Assembly (NCBI GenBank): GCA_046727435.1
Contig: JBKPCR010000287.1
Coordinates: 1-11,997 of the forward strand
Source of the DNA: CAVPRW01 sp046727435 [NCBI: bacterium]
GTDB lineage: Bacteria; Tectomicrobia; Entotheonellia; J063
Direction of reading: 5' to 3'
Length of the DNA: 11,997 nucleotides
Shown: positions 1 to 6,988 of the stretch, one piece after another
Numbering within the stretch: position 1 is the stretch's first letter
Layout of the letters: each line of letters opens with the position of its first letter
Made by a program: the position numbers and the translations under genes
The notes under the pieces: generated by a model
Database searches by the model: none
What the model was told of the DNA's origin: nothing
Seen by the model: the letters and a program-made list of their open reading frames with translations, nothing else

Positions 1-250
1 GCGACTTCAAGGGCGTCATCGTGGGCGGTCACCTCGGCGCCATGCGCACGGGGGCCATTGGCGGCGTCGCCATCAAGCACATGGCACGCCCAGACGCCTC
101 CCGCGCCGCCATCCTCGGCTCAGGCCGGCAGGCCCGGACGCACCTCGAGGCCGCTGCCGTGGTGCGCCACTTCGCCTCGGTCAAGGTCTACAGCCCGAAC
201 GCCACCAACCGCGAGGCCTTCGCCAGCGAGATGATGCGCTCTTCGGCGCT
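1..250 (+). pseudogene. Ornithine cyclodeaminase / mu-crystallin family, internal fragment
   Basis: The frame is open from base 3, so the gene begins left of the window. It encodes the middle of an ornithine cyclodeaminase/mu-crystallin family protein. The visible segment includes the RTGAIGG stretch and the dinucleotide-binding turn LGSGRQARTHLEA (about 111-152), followed by a beta strand with VKVYSP and a helix with REAFASEM. In this family the domain binds NAD(P) and the enzymes cyclise amino acids such as ornithine or reduce cyclic imines. The family match stops near base 240-250. The frame then runs into sequence that reads as an IS1-like transposase on the other strand and ends at a stop around 282-284. 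The rest of the Rossmann fold and the C-terminus are absent from the next kilobase. I therefore call it truncated by a mobile-element junction. The substrate cannot be told. Confidence 0.75.
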
Positions 251-253
251 GGC

Positions 254-367
254 CACAAACTGGCATCCGCATGCCTTGCACTGATGATTTTGTTTGCCGC
301 TGTGAATATGGCCGTTTTTCTTGAATTGGCTCGACCCACACCCTGGGCACGCGTCTCTGACAACCAT
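254..367 (-). pseudogene. IS1-family transposase, N-terminal zinc-finger remnant
   Basis: Read on the minus strand from the ATG at 365-367, about 38 codons encode a zinc-ribbon start of the IS1 (InsA-like) type. It has CPGC, then KKNGHIHSGKQ, then CKACGCQFV: two CxxC pairs with the NG-H-GKQ-C linker typical of IS1-like transposases in cyanobacteria and related phyla. In an intact element a second helix-turn-helix and the DDE catalytic part would follow. Here the frame passes directly into the antisense of the ornithine cyclodeaminase fragment near 250, so everything downstream is lost. Bases 368 to about 461 may be the untranslated end of the element: the minus strand there starts with GGTAGTGCTATACCGG, a plausible terminal repeat I cannot confirm because the partner end is missing. 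It cannot move by itself. Confidence 0.65.
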
Positions 368-608
368 GGCTGCCGTTGGCCTCCGGCCTTGGCGATGGTG
401 TTTTTGACCAACAGTAGCACGGAATTGGGTCACGAACATTACCGGTATAGCACTACCGTCATTGACACGCCCTCTCATTCCCGCTATGTTTGCCCTCAAT
501 CATCAGGCGTGAGGCTAGGCCGCCGTCTCGCACGGCTGTGGCCCCCAGGAAACGAAATGCCGATGGGGAAACGTTCATGATGTTCGTGGTCCGCGCACCT
601 GTGTGCCG

Positions 609-633
609 TGACAGGCGCATGCGTCTGACAGGC
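609..633. promoter_or_regulatory. Direct repeat ahead of the P450 gene
   Basis: The octamer TGACAGGC occurs at 609-616 and again at 626-633, seventeen bases apart start to start, and ends 31 bases before the P450 start. A pair of direct repeats upstream of an orphan gene could be an activator or repressor site, or overlap a weak promoter (CTGACA as a -35-like box). No good -10 box follows. The rest of the 200 bases between the IS1 remnant and the P450 shows no gene. Confidence 0.2.
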
Positions 634-664
634 ATACCGTCTCTGCACTGATCGTGTAGAGCGG

Positions 665-1894
665 ATGACCACCTTGCGAGCGCAGAAAGGCCGCGACGTG
701 AGCCTGATCCCCGCACTCACCGACCAGTTGTTCCTCATGGATCCCTCCCCCACCTACGAGCAGTTACATGCCCAGGGCGTGAGCGGCTGGGACGAAGACC
801 GCCAGATGTGGCTGATTTGGGGCTACGCCGAGACTCACGAGGCGCTCAAGAGCCCGCAGCTTTCAGTGCATACGGCGGGAGCGCGGCTGGGGCAGGCTGG
901 CCCACGTTACGCGCCCGTCGTTGAGGCGGTGTCCCGCTTCCTCACTCGCGTGGATGGTCCCGCGCACAGTCGGATCCGAGGTCTGCTGCTCCGGGCCTTT
1001 ACCCCCCGGGCGGTGGAGAAGATGGAGGACACCATCCGCACGTGTGTCATAGAACTCTTGGGGCCGCATCTCGACACCGGTAGAATGGACGTCGTCACCG
1101 ATTTGGCTATCCCCCTCCCGCTGACAGTCATTGGCACGATGCTGGGTGTGCCGCGAGAAGACCACGTCCAGGTGAAAACCTGGGCCAGCGCATTGGGAGG
1201 CATTGCCGACCTCGACCCCAATCCTGAGGTGCAGGAGCGGGCCCTCCAGGCATTGGAGGCTTTCCGCGACTATGTGGGGCGCCTCATCGCCAAGCACCAG
1301 CGCCAACCTGGGGATGATCTGTTAGGTGCACTGGTGACAGTCGAGGAGGCCGGAGACCGGATCTCGCCCAATGAACTGGTGGCCATCTGCCAGGTGCTCC
1401 TCATCGCTGGGCACGAGACTACTACCTGCCTCCTCGGCAATGCCGTGCAGCTGCTGCTGGCCCATCCCGACGTCCTGGAGGTGGTGCGCCAGACTCCCCA
1501 GTTGCTGCCAGGCTTCATCGAGGAGGTTCTGCGCTACGACAGCCCCGTGCAGGTCCGCACCCGGCTAGCGACTCAAGAGCTGCCGCTTGGGGGACAGCAG
1601 GTTGCCGCGGGCCAGGCTTTGCTTCTCCTGTTGGGGGCAGCCAATCGCGACCCGCGTGTGTTCAGGGATCCCGACCAGTTCGATATCCAGCGGACGCCCA
1701 ACCACCATCTGGCCTTCGGCGAGGGGCCCCACTATTGCCTGGGCGCAGCTCTGGCACGCCTGGAGGGCCGGATTGCCGCGGAGATCCTCCTGGAGAAGAT
1801 GCCGAAGCTAGCCCTGGCCCCTGGGTCGCAGTTACGTCGGCAGCCCAATTTTAGCCTGCGGAGCTGGGAATCGTTGCCGATAGTGTTCGCGTGA
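665..1894 (+). CDS. Cytochrome P450 (bacterial soluble type)
   Basis: This is a 409-aa haem-thiolate monooxygenase, a normal length for soluble bacterial P450s. The C-helix haem propionate motif is HSRIR (101-105). The I-helix oxygen-activation motif is AGHETT (248-253). The ExxR pair is E287/R290. The haem-binding loop is FGEGPHYCLG (351-360), with Cys358 as the axial ligand. All core residues are present and the frame is uninterrupted, so it is probably functional. No membrane anchor is seen, so it is cytosolic. It needs a ferredoxin and reductase, and none is encoded here. The ATG at 665 has only a weak GAGCGG upstream; GTG at 698, giving MSLIPALTD and 398 aa, is an alternative. The substrate is unknown; such enzymes hydroxylate or epoxidise natural products and xenobiotics. 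An IS6 element starts 13 bases after the stop, and a broken element lies upstream. Confidence 0.95.
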   Translation: MTTLRAQKGRDVSLIPALTDQLFLMDPSPTYEQLHAQGVSGWDEDRQMWLIWGYAETHEALKSPQLSVHTAGARLGQAGPRYAPVVEAVSRFLTRVDGPAHSRIRGLLLRAFTPRAVEKMEDTIRTCVIELLGPHLDTGRMDVVTDLAIPLPLTVIGTMLGVPREDHVQVKTWASALGGIADLDPNPEVQERALQALEAFRDYVGRLIAKHQRQPGDDLLGALVTVEEAGDRISPNELVAICQVLLIAGHETTTCLLGNAVQLLLAHPDVLEVVRQTPQLLPGFIEEVLRYDSPVQVRTRLATQELPLGGQQVAAGQALLLLLGAANRDPRVFRDPDQFDIQRTPNHHLAFGEGPHYCLGAALARLEGRIAAEILLEKMPKLALAPGSQLRRQPNFSLRSWESLPIVFA

Positions 1895-1906
1895 TGGCTG
1901 TCACCT

Positions 1907-1920
1907 GGTTCTGTTGCAAG
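1907..1920 (+). repeat. Left terminal inverted repeat of the IS6-family element
   Basis: GGTTCTGTTGCAAG closely matches the IS6/IS26/IS240-type terminal repeat (GGTTCTGTTGCAAA-like). It lies 64 bases before the transposase start, the usual distance. No matching right-hand copy is found after the transposase. Confidence 0.8.
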
Positions 1921-1983
1921 AAGTACCGGTGATCTGCCACAACGAGCCCGACAGTATCGACCTCAGATCATCGGAGACCGGCC

Positions 1984-2620
1984 ATGAGTGATCCTTCCCC
2001 GTTTAAATGGCGCCACTTTGCAGCCGACATCATCCTCTGGCCCGTGCGGTGGTATCTGCGCTATGCCTTGAGCTAACGTGATGTCGAAGAACTCCTGCGG
2101 GAGCGCGGCATATGGGTCGACCACACCACGGTGTTTCGCTGGGTGCAACGCTATGCCCCGGAGCTAGACAGGCGATGTCGGCCGTCTCTGTGTGCGACCA
2201 ATGATTCATACGGCGTCGATGAAACCTACATCAAGATTAAAAAGCAGTGGCACGACCTCTACCGGGCCGTCGACTCGACGGGAGCCACGCTGGACTTCAT
2301 GTTGAGCGCCAACCGCGATGCCGACGCAGCTGAGCGCTTTTTCCGCCAGGTGCTCCACGCCTCACATACGTGCACACCCCGTGTCATCACCGTGGACCAG
2401 CACGCCGCGTATCCGCCCGCTTTCGAGGCTCTCCAACAGGAGAGCATGCTCCCAGAGAGCTGTGTGCTCAGGCAGTGCAAGTATTTGAATAATGTGGTGG
2501 AGCAGGATCATAGGTTCGTAAGACGCCAGGTGAACATTGGCTTGGGATTTGGAGGCTTCCACACGGCGCAGCGGCGTATGGTAAAAATATTCAGACCGCC
2601 TTCATGAGGAGGGGAACGGG
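1984..2620 (+). pseudogene. IS6-family transposase, inactivated (nonsense + frameshift + truncation)
   Basis: The gene starts with the ATG at 1984 and encodes the IS6 N-terminus (FKWRHF..., PVRWYLRYALS). A TAA at 2074-2076 replaces the tyrosine usually found before RDVEELLRERG. Translation then continues in the same frame through the helix-turn-helix and an intact catalytic core: Asp in VDET (2218-2220), Asp in TVDQ (2395-2397) and Glu in VEQDHR (2500-2502). The spacing of 34 residues between the last two fits the family. Near 2583-2587, in a run of five A, homology moves to the next frame (NIQTAFMRRGT, resembling the YEAMHMIRKGQ region) and fades near 2616. The last 25 or so residues and the right terminal repeat are missing, and the downstream sequence belongs to the PIN toxin gene. 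It is a dead element, perhaps still recognisable in trans by its left end only. Confidence 0.9.
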
Positions 2621-2640
2621 AGTTGGAGTGATCGACATAT

Positions 2641-3096
2641 CTATGGCTGGACCGGATTGACAATCAAAAGCCCTTCCTCTTGGGCAGTCTCACATAGTCT
2701 TATGTCAGCACAGACAAAGTAATCCGTCATGTCACGGCGATGCAAATCCAAGGCAACAGCCAGCTGTAACGCATCGAAGGTACGGCAACGGCGTCGCCTG
2801 TAGGCGACGATAAGACGCTCTGCTTCCCGATAATGGGGTTCTGTCACACGTACATGCTGAAATTGACCCTGCGCGATATCGCGCAGCAAACGCTGACGCA
2901 GGCCTTCAAAATCTGTCTCCGTGATTTCTCCTGTACGCAGCTTGATGGCAAACGCGTGTTGGGCTTCAACAATGCCAAGGCGGGAGATATAGTGACGAGA
3001 ACCGCGCTCCTGGACGAACCGCGTGACTTCTACCGTCCCATCTTCTGGGTGGTAATACTTCACCAGGGCACTCGTGTCGAGGAAAGAGTTGGCCAT
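2641..3096 (-). CDS. PIN-domain ribonuclease toxin (VapC-like)
   Basis: This 151-aa protein has the length and layout of a VapC-type PIN domain. The first acidic residue is D7 in FLDTSALVK. E44 sits in IVEAQHA, D108 in RTFDALQLAVAL and D131 in FVCADIRL, and the end reads GLLIVNP as in many PIN toxins. These four acidic residues form the metal site that cleaves RNA, often tRNA or rRNA, when the toxin is free. The ATG (3094-3096) directly follows the antitoxin's stop codon with no spacer, so translation is probably coupled. All catalytic residues are present and the frame is intact, so the module may be active. Its 3' end lies within 25 bases of the decayed IS6 element, whose right end was lost at this border. 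Confidence 0.9.
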   Translation of the reverse strand: MANSFLDTSALVKYYHPEDGTVEVTRFVQERGSRHYISRLGIVEAQHAFAIKLRTGEITETDFEGLRQRLLRDIAQGQFQHVRVTEPHYREAERLIVAYRRRRCRTFDALQLAVALDLHRRDMTDYFVCADIRLCETAQEEGLLIVNPVQP

Positions 3097-3357
3097 CTAG
3101 CGCTCATCACGCTCAGCAGTCACGACGCCTGCCATTGCACCCTGAATCTTCGAAAGGCTCCTACGCACCTCCTCAAGGCTCGGGGCATTGCGGGATTGCT
3201 CGGTACACCATTGTGTGAACTCCGGACCGAACAAGTCTTCCTGTGCTTCGCCATCTTCAGCAATCGTGATTGTGACGCGCTGATGCTCTTCCAGACCGAG
3301 CGGCTCCAACGGACGAAGCACACCGTTTTCATAAATGGCCTCGATCGGTTTGCTCAT
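3097..3357 (-). CDS. Antitoxin, DUF104/AF2212-like family
   Basis: This 86-aa protein begins SKPIEAIYENGVLRPLEPLGL, the pattern of the DUF104 antitoxin family (a short beta-rich N-terminus with YENGV-x-PLEP), which pairs with PIN toxins. Residues 33-86 are acidic and polar, with helix-forming stretches (LEEVRRSLSKIQGAM) suited to wrapping the toxin. There are two adjacent ATG codons. The second (3355-3357) is preferred because AAGGGGG lies five bases before it; the first leaves only two. An upstream in-frame start at 3426 would add 23 residues unlike the family and without a clear ribosome site. It is first in a two-gene operon with the toxin and presumably represses its own promoter with it, as is usual for such pairs. 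Confidence 0.85.
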   Translation of the reverse strand: MSKPIEAIYENGVLRPLEPLGLEEHQRVTITIAEDGEAQEDLFGPEFTQWCTEQSRNAPSLEEVRRSLSKIQGAMAGVVTAERDER

Positions 3358-3394
3358 CATCACCCCCTTGCGGCATCCTTGATCGCTTTTGATA

Positions 3395-3417
3395 GGCGCA
3401 CACATGGCATGCGCGCC
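3395..3417. promoter_or_regulatory. Imperfect dyad upstream of the antitoxin (candidate operator)
   Basis: About 38-60 bases upstream of the antitoxin start, the arms GGCGCACACATG and GCATGCGCGCC can pair imperfectly, with a two-base bulge. This is where an autoregulatory operator of a toxin-antitoxin operon would be expected. I see no convincing -35/-10 pair around it, so this is a position-based suggestion. Confidence 0.25.
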
Positions 3418-3960
3418 GTCAAACACTCATGCGGCTTTGCGATGGTCGTCCCTGAGCTGCCCACGAAGACCAGGGTCCCGTCAAATGGGTCCATCGCGTA
3501 TCGGTTTGGGATAGACAACAGACAAGACGACCACCTGATCCATGTCTGGGGATCCGGGTCGGCGCTCCTCTCAGAAGACACATGCAGACACCATATGCCC
3601 CCGCACAAACCGCGTCAGAACATTGTTTACGTCAGTGGGGAATGAAGCCGACCGTGTTGGACCAACATAACCTATCGGATTTACACATATTGGCCCTCTC
3701 GCCTTCGGGGCCTTCTCCTGTACCTCGTGCAGCTCTGGGTGCTGGTCAAGCGGATGTTTCCCAAACAAGGTCGAGTTCACTCCCCACCAGCGTAAAGGAT
3801 GTTGTGACGTGGGCTGCCCCCGCACACCTTCGCTACATTGGAGCGCTTGGGATCGGGCCAACGCTTTGACGAAGCCTCCCCATCTGGACCCATGAGCGCT
3901 CCACTCGAGCGCTTGCCGGACAAAAGATCGCATGTCCTGTCTTGTCTGATGACTCACAGA
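3418..3960. other. Stretch without a recognisable gene
   Basis: Between the toxin-antitoxin operon and the conserved part of the minus-strand transposase there are about 540 bases with open frames on both strands but no family I recognise. On the minus strand the frame of the transposase stays open to 3571, but its translation after about 3960 does not resemble the rest of a DDE core. This is probably foreign or rearranged sequence joined to the transposase remnant, including its unlocated right boundary. Confidence 0.5.
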
Positions 3961-4571
3961 ACGGATGTGGTGGCGACCCAAGTGGAGGAAGCTCAGCAGA
4001 CAAGAGACGAGCATCCCACACCAACTCCAGATTTCACGGTTGAAGAAGTCGGTGGCCAGCAACATGTCCAGGTGGGACCGGATGAACTCCCGCCACGTCA
4101 CGGTCCTTTGACGCTCAGGGACGCGGGAGATGCCATGGCGCTTGAGGATATTGCCCACCGCTTGGTCGCTGATCGTGTATCCCAGATGATTCAAGGCGCC
4201 CTGAATGCGGTCATAGCCCCAGCTACGGTTCTCTCGTGCCATGCGGACCACCAAGTCTTCAGTCTCTTTGCTTAAGCGGGGACGTCCTCCCGACTGGTGT
4301 GGCTTGGAGGTGTCCACCTGCTGGTCGGCAAACGTGCGGTTCCAGGCAAGGATGGTATCAGGCCGGGCCACGGTGCCGATTTTTTCAGCGCCTTCTTGCC
4401 CAGCTTGGCGCCAAGCTCAGCGAGTGCCTTGCGCTCGCAGTCGGTCAGCTGCACGCGACCGTCGATCTGGTTGTGCAGGATGCGATTTTCTGCCACGAGA
4501 TAGTCATTGCGAAGCCGGAGGTGGTCGTTCACCGACTCTGAGACGGACTCTAGTAGCTTCTTCCAGCTCAT
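3961..4571 (-). pseudogene. Integrase-core (rve-type) transposase, N-terminal half with frameshift
   Basis: Translation from the ATG at 4569-4571 gives MSWKKLLESVSESVNDHLRL, then NDYLVAENRILHNQI and CERKALAELGAKLGKKAL. This is a coiled N-terminus of transposases with an integrase core. At 4380-4385 the minus strand has CTG AAA AAA TCG. Homology continues one base back as IGTVARPDTILAWN, so the reading frame changes at six A. The second frame encodes a basic linker, the helix-turn-helix region ENRSWGYDRIQGALNHLGY...VGNILKRHG, and the start of the catalytic domain with the first Asp in LLATDFF. After about 3960 the match is lost, and the second Asp and the Glu are not found. The ORF is intact enough to recognise but cannot yield a full enzyme. 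Terminal repeats were not identified. Family placement beyond 'IS3/IS481-like integrase core' is not secure. Confidence 0.8.
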
Positions 4572-4802
4572 ACCTCGCTCCACCTCTGCCACGACGTCCG
4601 ACATGGGCTGTAGTATGGGCCATATCAGGCTGCAATTCAAGATGAGGCGAGATCAAGGGTTAGCCCGTAAACGTCAGGAAAATAGTGTGTTCCAATATTT
4701 TGACCGTACGGGTCGAAGAGTTGCCCGACGCGGCATAATCCCCAGCTTCTCCATGCTCTCGTGTACCGACGCTGCCGTACCTGTTCGGCATTCGACCGCT
4801 GG

Positions 4803-5237
4803 CTAGGCGTGCAGGGCTTGTTCGATCCGATCGAGATGGCCGCGACGATGCACCGCACGCCTCAGGATGCTCGCCTGCCCACCCCGCTCGATCTGCGTCA
4901 CCATCTCAGCTGACAGCTGCTCCAGGGCTTGATCGATCGCCTCCGCCGCGTCGAGGGCTAACTGTGCAGCCGTGCGTGGCGGGAGGACCGTTGCCAGGAC
5001 GCGCACCCCCTCATTAATGGTGTCGGCATCCGTCGGAGCAGGTTTGACGCCATCGCGCTCCCAGCCCCGCAACAGGGCCAGCCGTTGCCGATCCCAGAAG
5101 GCCAGGTGGGCCAGTGTGATCGCCACCGTCCAGCCATTGGGCAGCGGACGCGTGAGGTCATCATCGCTCAAGCGTGCGACCAGCGTGCGGAGCCGTTGCC
5201 GTTCGTGTGTGTTTTCTGTGGCGTACGCTCGTTCCAT
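4803..5237 (-). CDS. DinB-like four-helix protein
   Basis: A 144-aa protein resembling the DinB/YfiT-type four-helix-bundle superfamily, whose members bind a divalent metal through three histidines and include thiol-dependent transferases and many proteins of unknown function. Residues 15-29 (RLRTLVARLSDDDLT) lead into NGWTVAITLAHLAFWDRQ (34-51), the typical W-[ST]-V...HLAFWD signature with His44. The C-terminus has HRRGHLDRIEQAL, with His130 and His134 spaced as in the family metal site. The ATG at 5235-5237 is chosen because AGGAG lies eight bases upstream. The ATG two codons earlier would leave only two bases. The frame is also open upstream to about 5411 and beyond (GTG at 5409-5411), but that part resembles nothing I know. 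It appears to be a single gene without operon partners. Its reaction is unknown. Confidence 0.75.
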   Translation of the reverse strand: MERAYATENTHERQRLRTLVARLSDDDLTRPLPNGWTVAITLAHLAFWDRQRLALLRGWERDGVKPAPTDADTINEGVRVLATVLPPRTAAQLALDAAEAIDQALEQLSAEMVTQIERGGQASILRRAVHRRGHLDRIEQALHA

Positions 5238-5243
5238 GGGCAT

Positions 5244-5793
5244 CTCTCCTCTGTTCCAGGCTCTCACCGACATGACGCCGTCCGTGCCATCTGACCGCTT
5301 CGGCAGCCAGCGCACCTCGTCCGGAGGGACGAGGTCTGGCGCCGTCCCGCCATTGAGATCATACTCGGCCAAACGGGTGGGGACAAGGTCCTGCATGCGA
5401 TCCGGTCGCACCGATGGTGTTCGTGCAGCAGCAGCGGTTCCTACATGGACCGGTTGAGGCGAACAAAGGTACCGAACGTTTCACAGTTTATTTGAAGGTC
5501 TGACTGATCACTGGGTTGCGAACGATGTAACCACGATAAACCCTGCTCGACATGAGGGGGTTACACATCATGTCACCATTGATTTTATTGCGTTTATAAG
5601 ACCCTATGAAACTTTTGAGCCTGTTGTTCGGTTCGACCGATTGTCGCTCAACGGCGGCAGGGGATGTCTCACCGTCGCGGCCTTGGATTGACTGAGTGGG
5701 GAAGGCAGATCAGCCGGGACTGGATTCGTCCCCCCGGAAACGTCTGGGTAATCATGTCGTCCTTCACCCGGACATCGGGCTCCCGGCTCATTT
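5244..5793. other. Stretch without a recognisable gene
   Basis: The 5250-5450 segment keeps the DinB gene's frame open on the minus strand but shows no known domain. From about 5480 the base composition becomes AT-richer. An imperfect dyad, GATGTAACC (5524-5532) against GGTTACACATC (5559-5569), encloses 26 bases and could form a hairpin or bind a protein. No RNA gene or credible ORF was found. Confidence 0.5.
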
Positions 5794-5831
5794 GGGGTTC
5801 CAGGAGCAGCCAGCGGAAAATGTACGGTTAG
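5794..5831 (+). repeat. Left arm of the 38-bp inverted repeat
   Basis: This arm pairs with 6056-6093 with two mismatches (C against T at the twenty-first base, T against A near the inner end). The outer base is at 5794. Confidence 0.85.
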
Positions 5832-6055
5832 GGGGTACTGACTGATTGGCTTATCGGGTATTATATTGTAAAACCATCGACTTAGAGCCATTCCCATGAT
5901 TGGAACCAACAGACGAGTATGCGACCTGACATGGTGACATCTGTCAGTAGGTGGCCAAAAACCCCATAAAATTTGCTGAGGCAAGTGTATTGATTTTCCA
6001 TGAGTTACGGACTTGCGCTTGCCCTGGCCCAAAAGTAATGTTTTGTGCCAAGGCG

Positions 6056-6093
6056 CTTACCGTACATTTTCCACTGGCTGCTCCTGGAACCCC
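6056..6093 (-). repeat. Right arm of the 38-bp inverted repeat
   Basis: This arm is the reverse complement of 5794-5831 apart from two bases. The outer end is at 6093, followed by TGTTTCG. The left outer flank is CATTT, so no clear direct duplication is seen. Confidence 0.85.
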
Positions 6094-6631
6094 TGTTTCG
6101 ACGTGCATGCTGTCCCGGAGGTACCGGCTCGCCGCATGCAAAAGGCCTTGATTTCGACGGTTGCCTGGTGGACGCATGGCTTGCGAACGGGATCGCCTGC
6201 GGCGGCTCGGCTCGAGCGGATCCAGCTGCGCGCCGGCGCATCACGCCAGGGGAGCCAGAGAAGAGAGGCTGGGTCTTCAGGATCGGCGTGCTGGGCGCTT
6301 CCGCTGCGGCGGGTGGACGTCGCCCAACCCAGCGATGCCGCGGACGGCGCGTCGCGCCGCCGCCGATCACCACCGTGAGGCGGTGTGCCATACACGGTGT
6401 CACGGCACTGGGCGAGCCTTCGCGAGTCGGCGGCATGCCCCACCGACCTCAAGGGAGTCGTGGCCATGTGTGAGGGGTGCACGCCTCCCAATCAAAGCTC
6501 GCCAACACATCTTAGCTCTGCGTCATTTTTGGTGAGAGCCATCTGGCCGTCCTATCGCTCACAGATGTCATCGTTCGGAGTCGGTGTTTTGAGCTCCCGT
6601 TCCTCGCCCGGCGTGCTATGCGCGAGACCTG
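6094..6631. other. Stretch without a recognisable gene
   Basis: GC-rich sequence with several overlapping open frames on both strands (for example 6013-6535 plus, 6005-6491 minus). None shows a ribosome site, a known domain, or the third-position GC bias seen in the true genes nearby. The open frames are what high GC produces by chance. No tRNA, hairpin-T terminator or clear promoter was seen. Confidence 0.5.
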
Positions 6632-6940
6632 ATGGCGTGCCAGGCCCAGATGGCGCATGAGCGCGCCGCCGAGCAGCCGCCCGTGAGCCCGCAGGTCAGG
6701 GCCTGTGGCCCCGTGGGCGCCACGATGGACGCCGACATCGGACACCACAAGGCCCTGGCGACACTGCGGGTCTGCTTGGAGTTGCCAGGCGATGATCTCG
6801 AGCCCCAGTCCAGCCCGTCCCCGGCCTGGTACCTCCTGGATCTGCTGACGTGTGCCGAGCCGGTCCAGGAGACCCCGGCCCCGGATGCCACGCTCGTCCT
6901 GGCCTGTATGGAGGCCCAGGGATCCCCAGTCCTCTGGTAA
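6632..6940 (+). CDS. Hypothetical protein, 102 aa, upstream of mscL
   Basis: I do not recognise this protein. The frame has a strong preference for G or C at third codon positions (for example GCC CTG GCG ACA CTG CGG GTC), unlike the neighbouring non-coding region. That is the main reason to accept it. The protein is cytosolic in appearance, with no signal peptide or membrane segment. It contains CELPGDDLEP-like acidic and proline-rich stretches and a leucine-rich patch (WYLLDLLTCAEPV). It has four cysteines but no paired CxxC. The start ATG has no good ribosome site (GAGACC at most), and the frame is open back to 6593 without another ATG, so the true start is uncertain and the gene may be a remnant. 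It ends 60 bases before mscL on the same strand and could be co-transcribed with it. Confidence 0.45.
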   Translation: MACQAQMAHERAAEQPPVSPQVRACGPVGATMDADIGHHKALATLRVCLELPGDDLEPQSSPSPAWYLLDLLTCAEPVQETPAPDATLVLACMEAQGSPVLW

Positions 6941-6988
6941 GCCGGGCCGCGAAAGGGGCATGGGCTGTCCTTCGGAAACTCACCAACA

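Larger units (their letters stand above)
5794..6093. mobile_element. 300-bp MITE-like element with 38-bp terminal inverted repeats
   Basis: Bases 5794-5831 and the reverse complement of 6056-6093 agree at 36 of 38 positions. Both start GGGGTTCCAGGAGCAGCC, continue to GGAAAATGTACGGT, and differ only at two internal bases. They face inward around 224 bases that are AT-richer than the surroundings and carry no convincing ORF. The layout (short, non-coding, long near-perfect terminal repeats) matches a miniature inverted-repeat transposable element or a deletion derivative of an insertion sequence. No target-site duplication is obvious next to the outer ends. The right inner border reads GTAAGCGCCTTGG on the minus strand, faintly like an IS66 end. 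The transposase that would move it is not in this window. A large RNA hairpin is another possible use. Confidence 0.65.

Noticed and set aside
2833-3645. 270-aa open frame on the plus strand
   Set aside because: It is antisense to the toxin-antitoxin pair, which has clear family motifs and ribosome sites. The plus-strand product shows no domain.
3571-3960. C-terminal half of the integrase-core transposase
   Set aside because: The frame is open, but none of the three minus-strand frames shows the expected HDRD or AERFVRSIK-like catalytic segments, so the open frame was not counted as transposase.
5604-6032. 142-aa minus-strand open frame through the left inverted repeat
   Set aside because: It crosses the repeat arm and two regions of different composition, and shows no ribosome site or domain. 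The same peptide-like string appears from the other arm simply because the DNA is repeated.
6013-6535. Several overlapping plus and minus ORFs of 120-145 codons
   Set aside because: No third-position bias, no known motif and no ribosome site. These are typical chance ORFs in GC-rich DNA.
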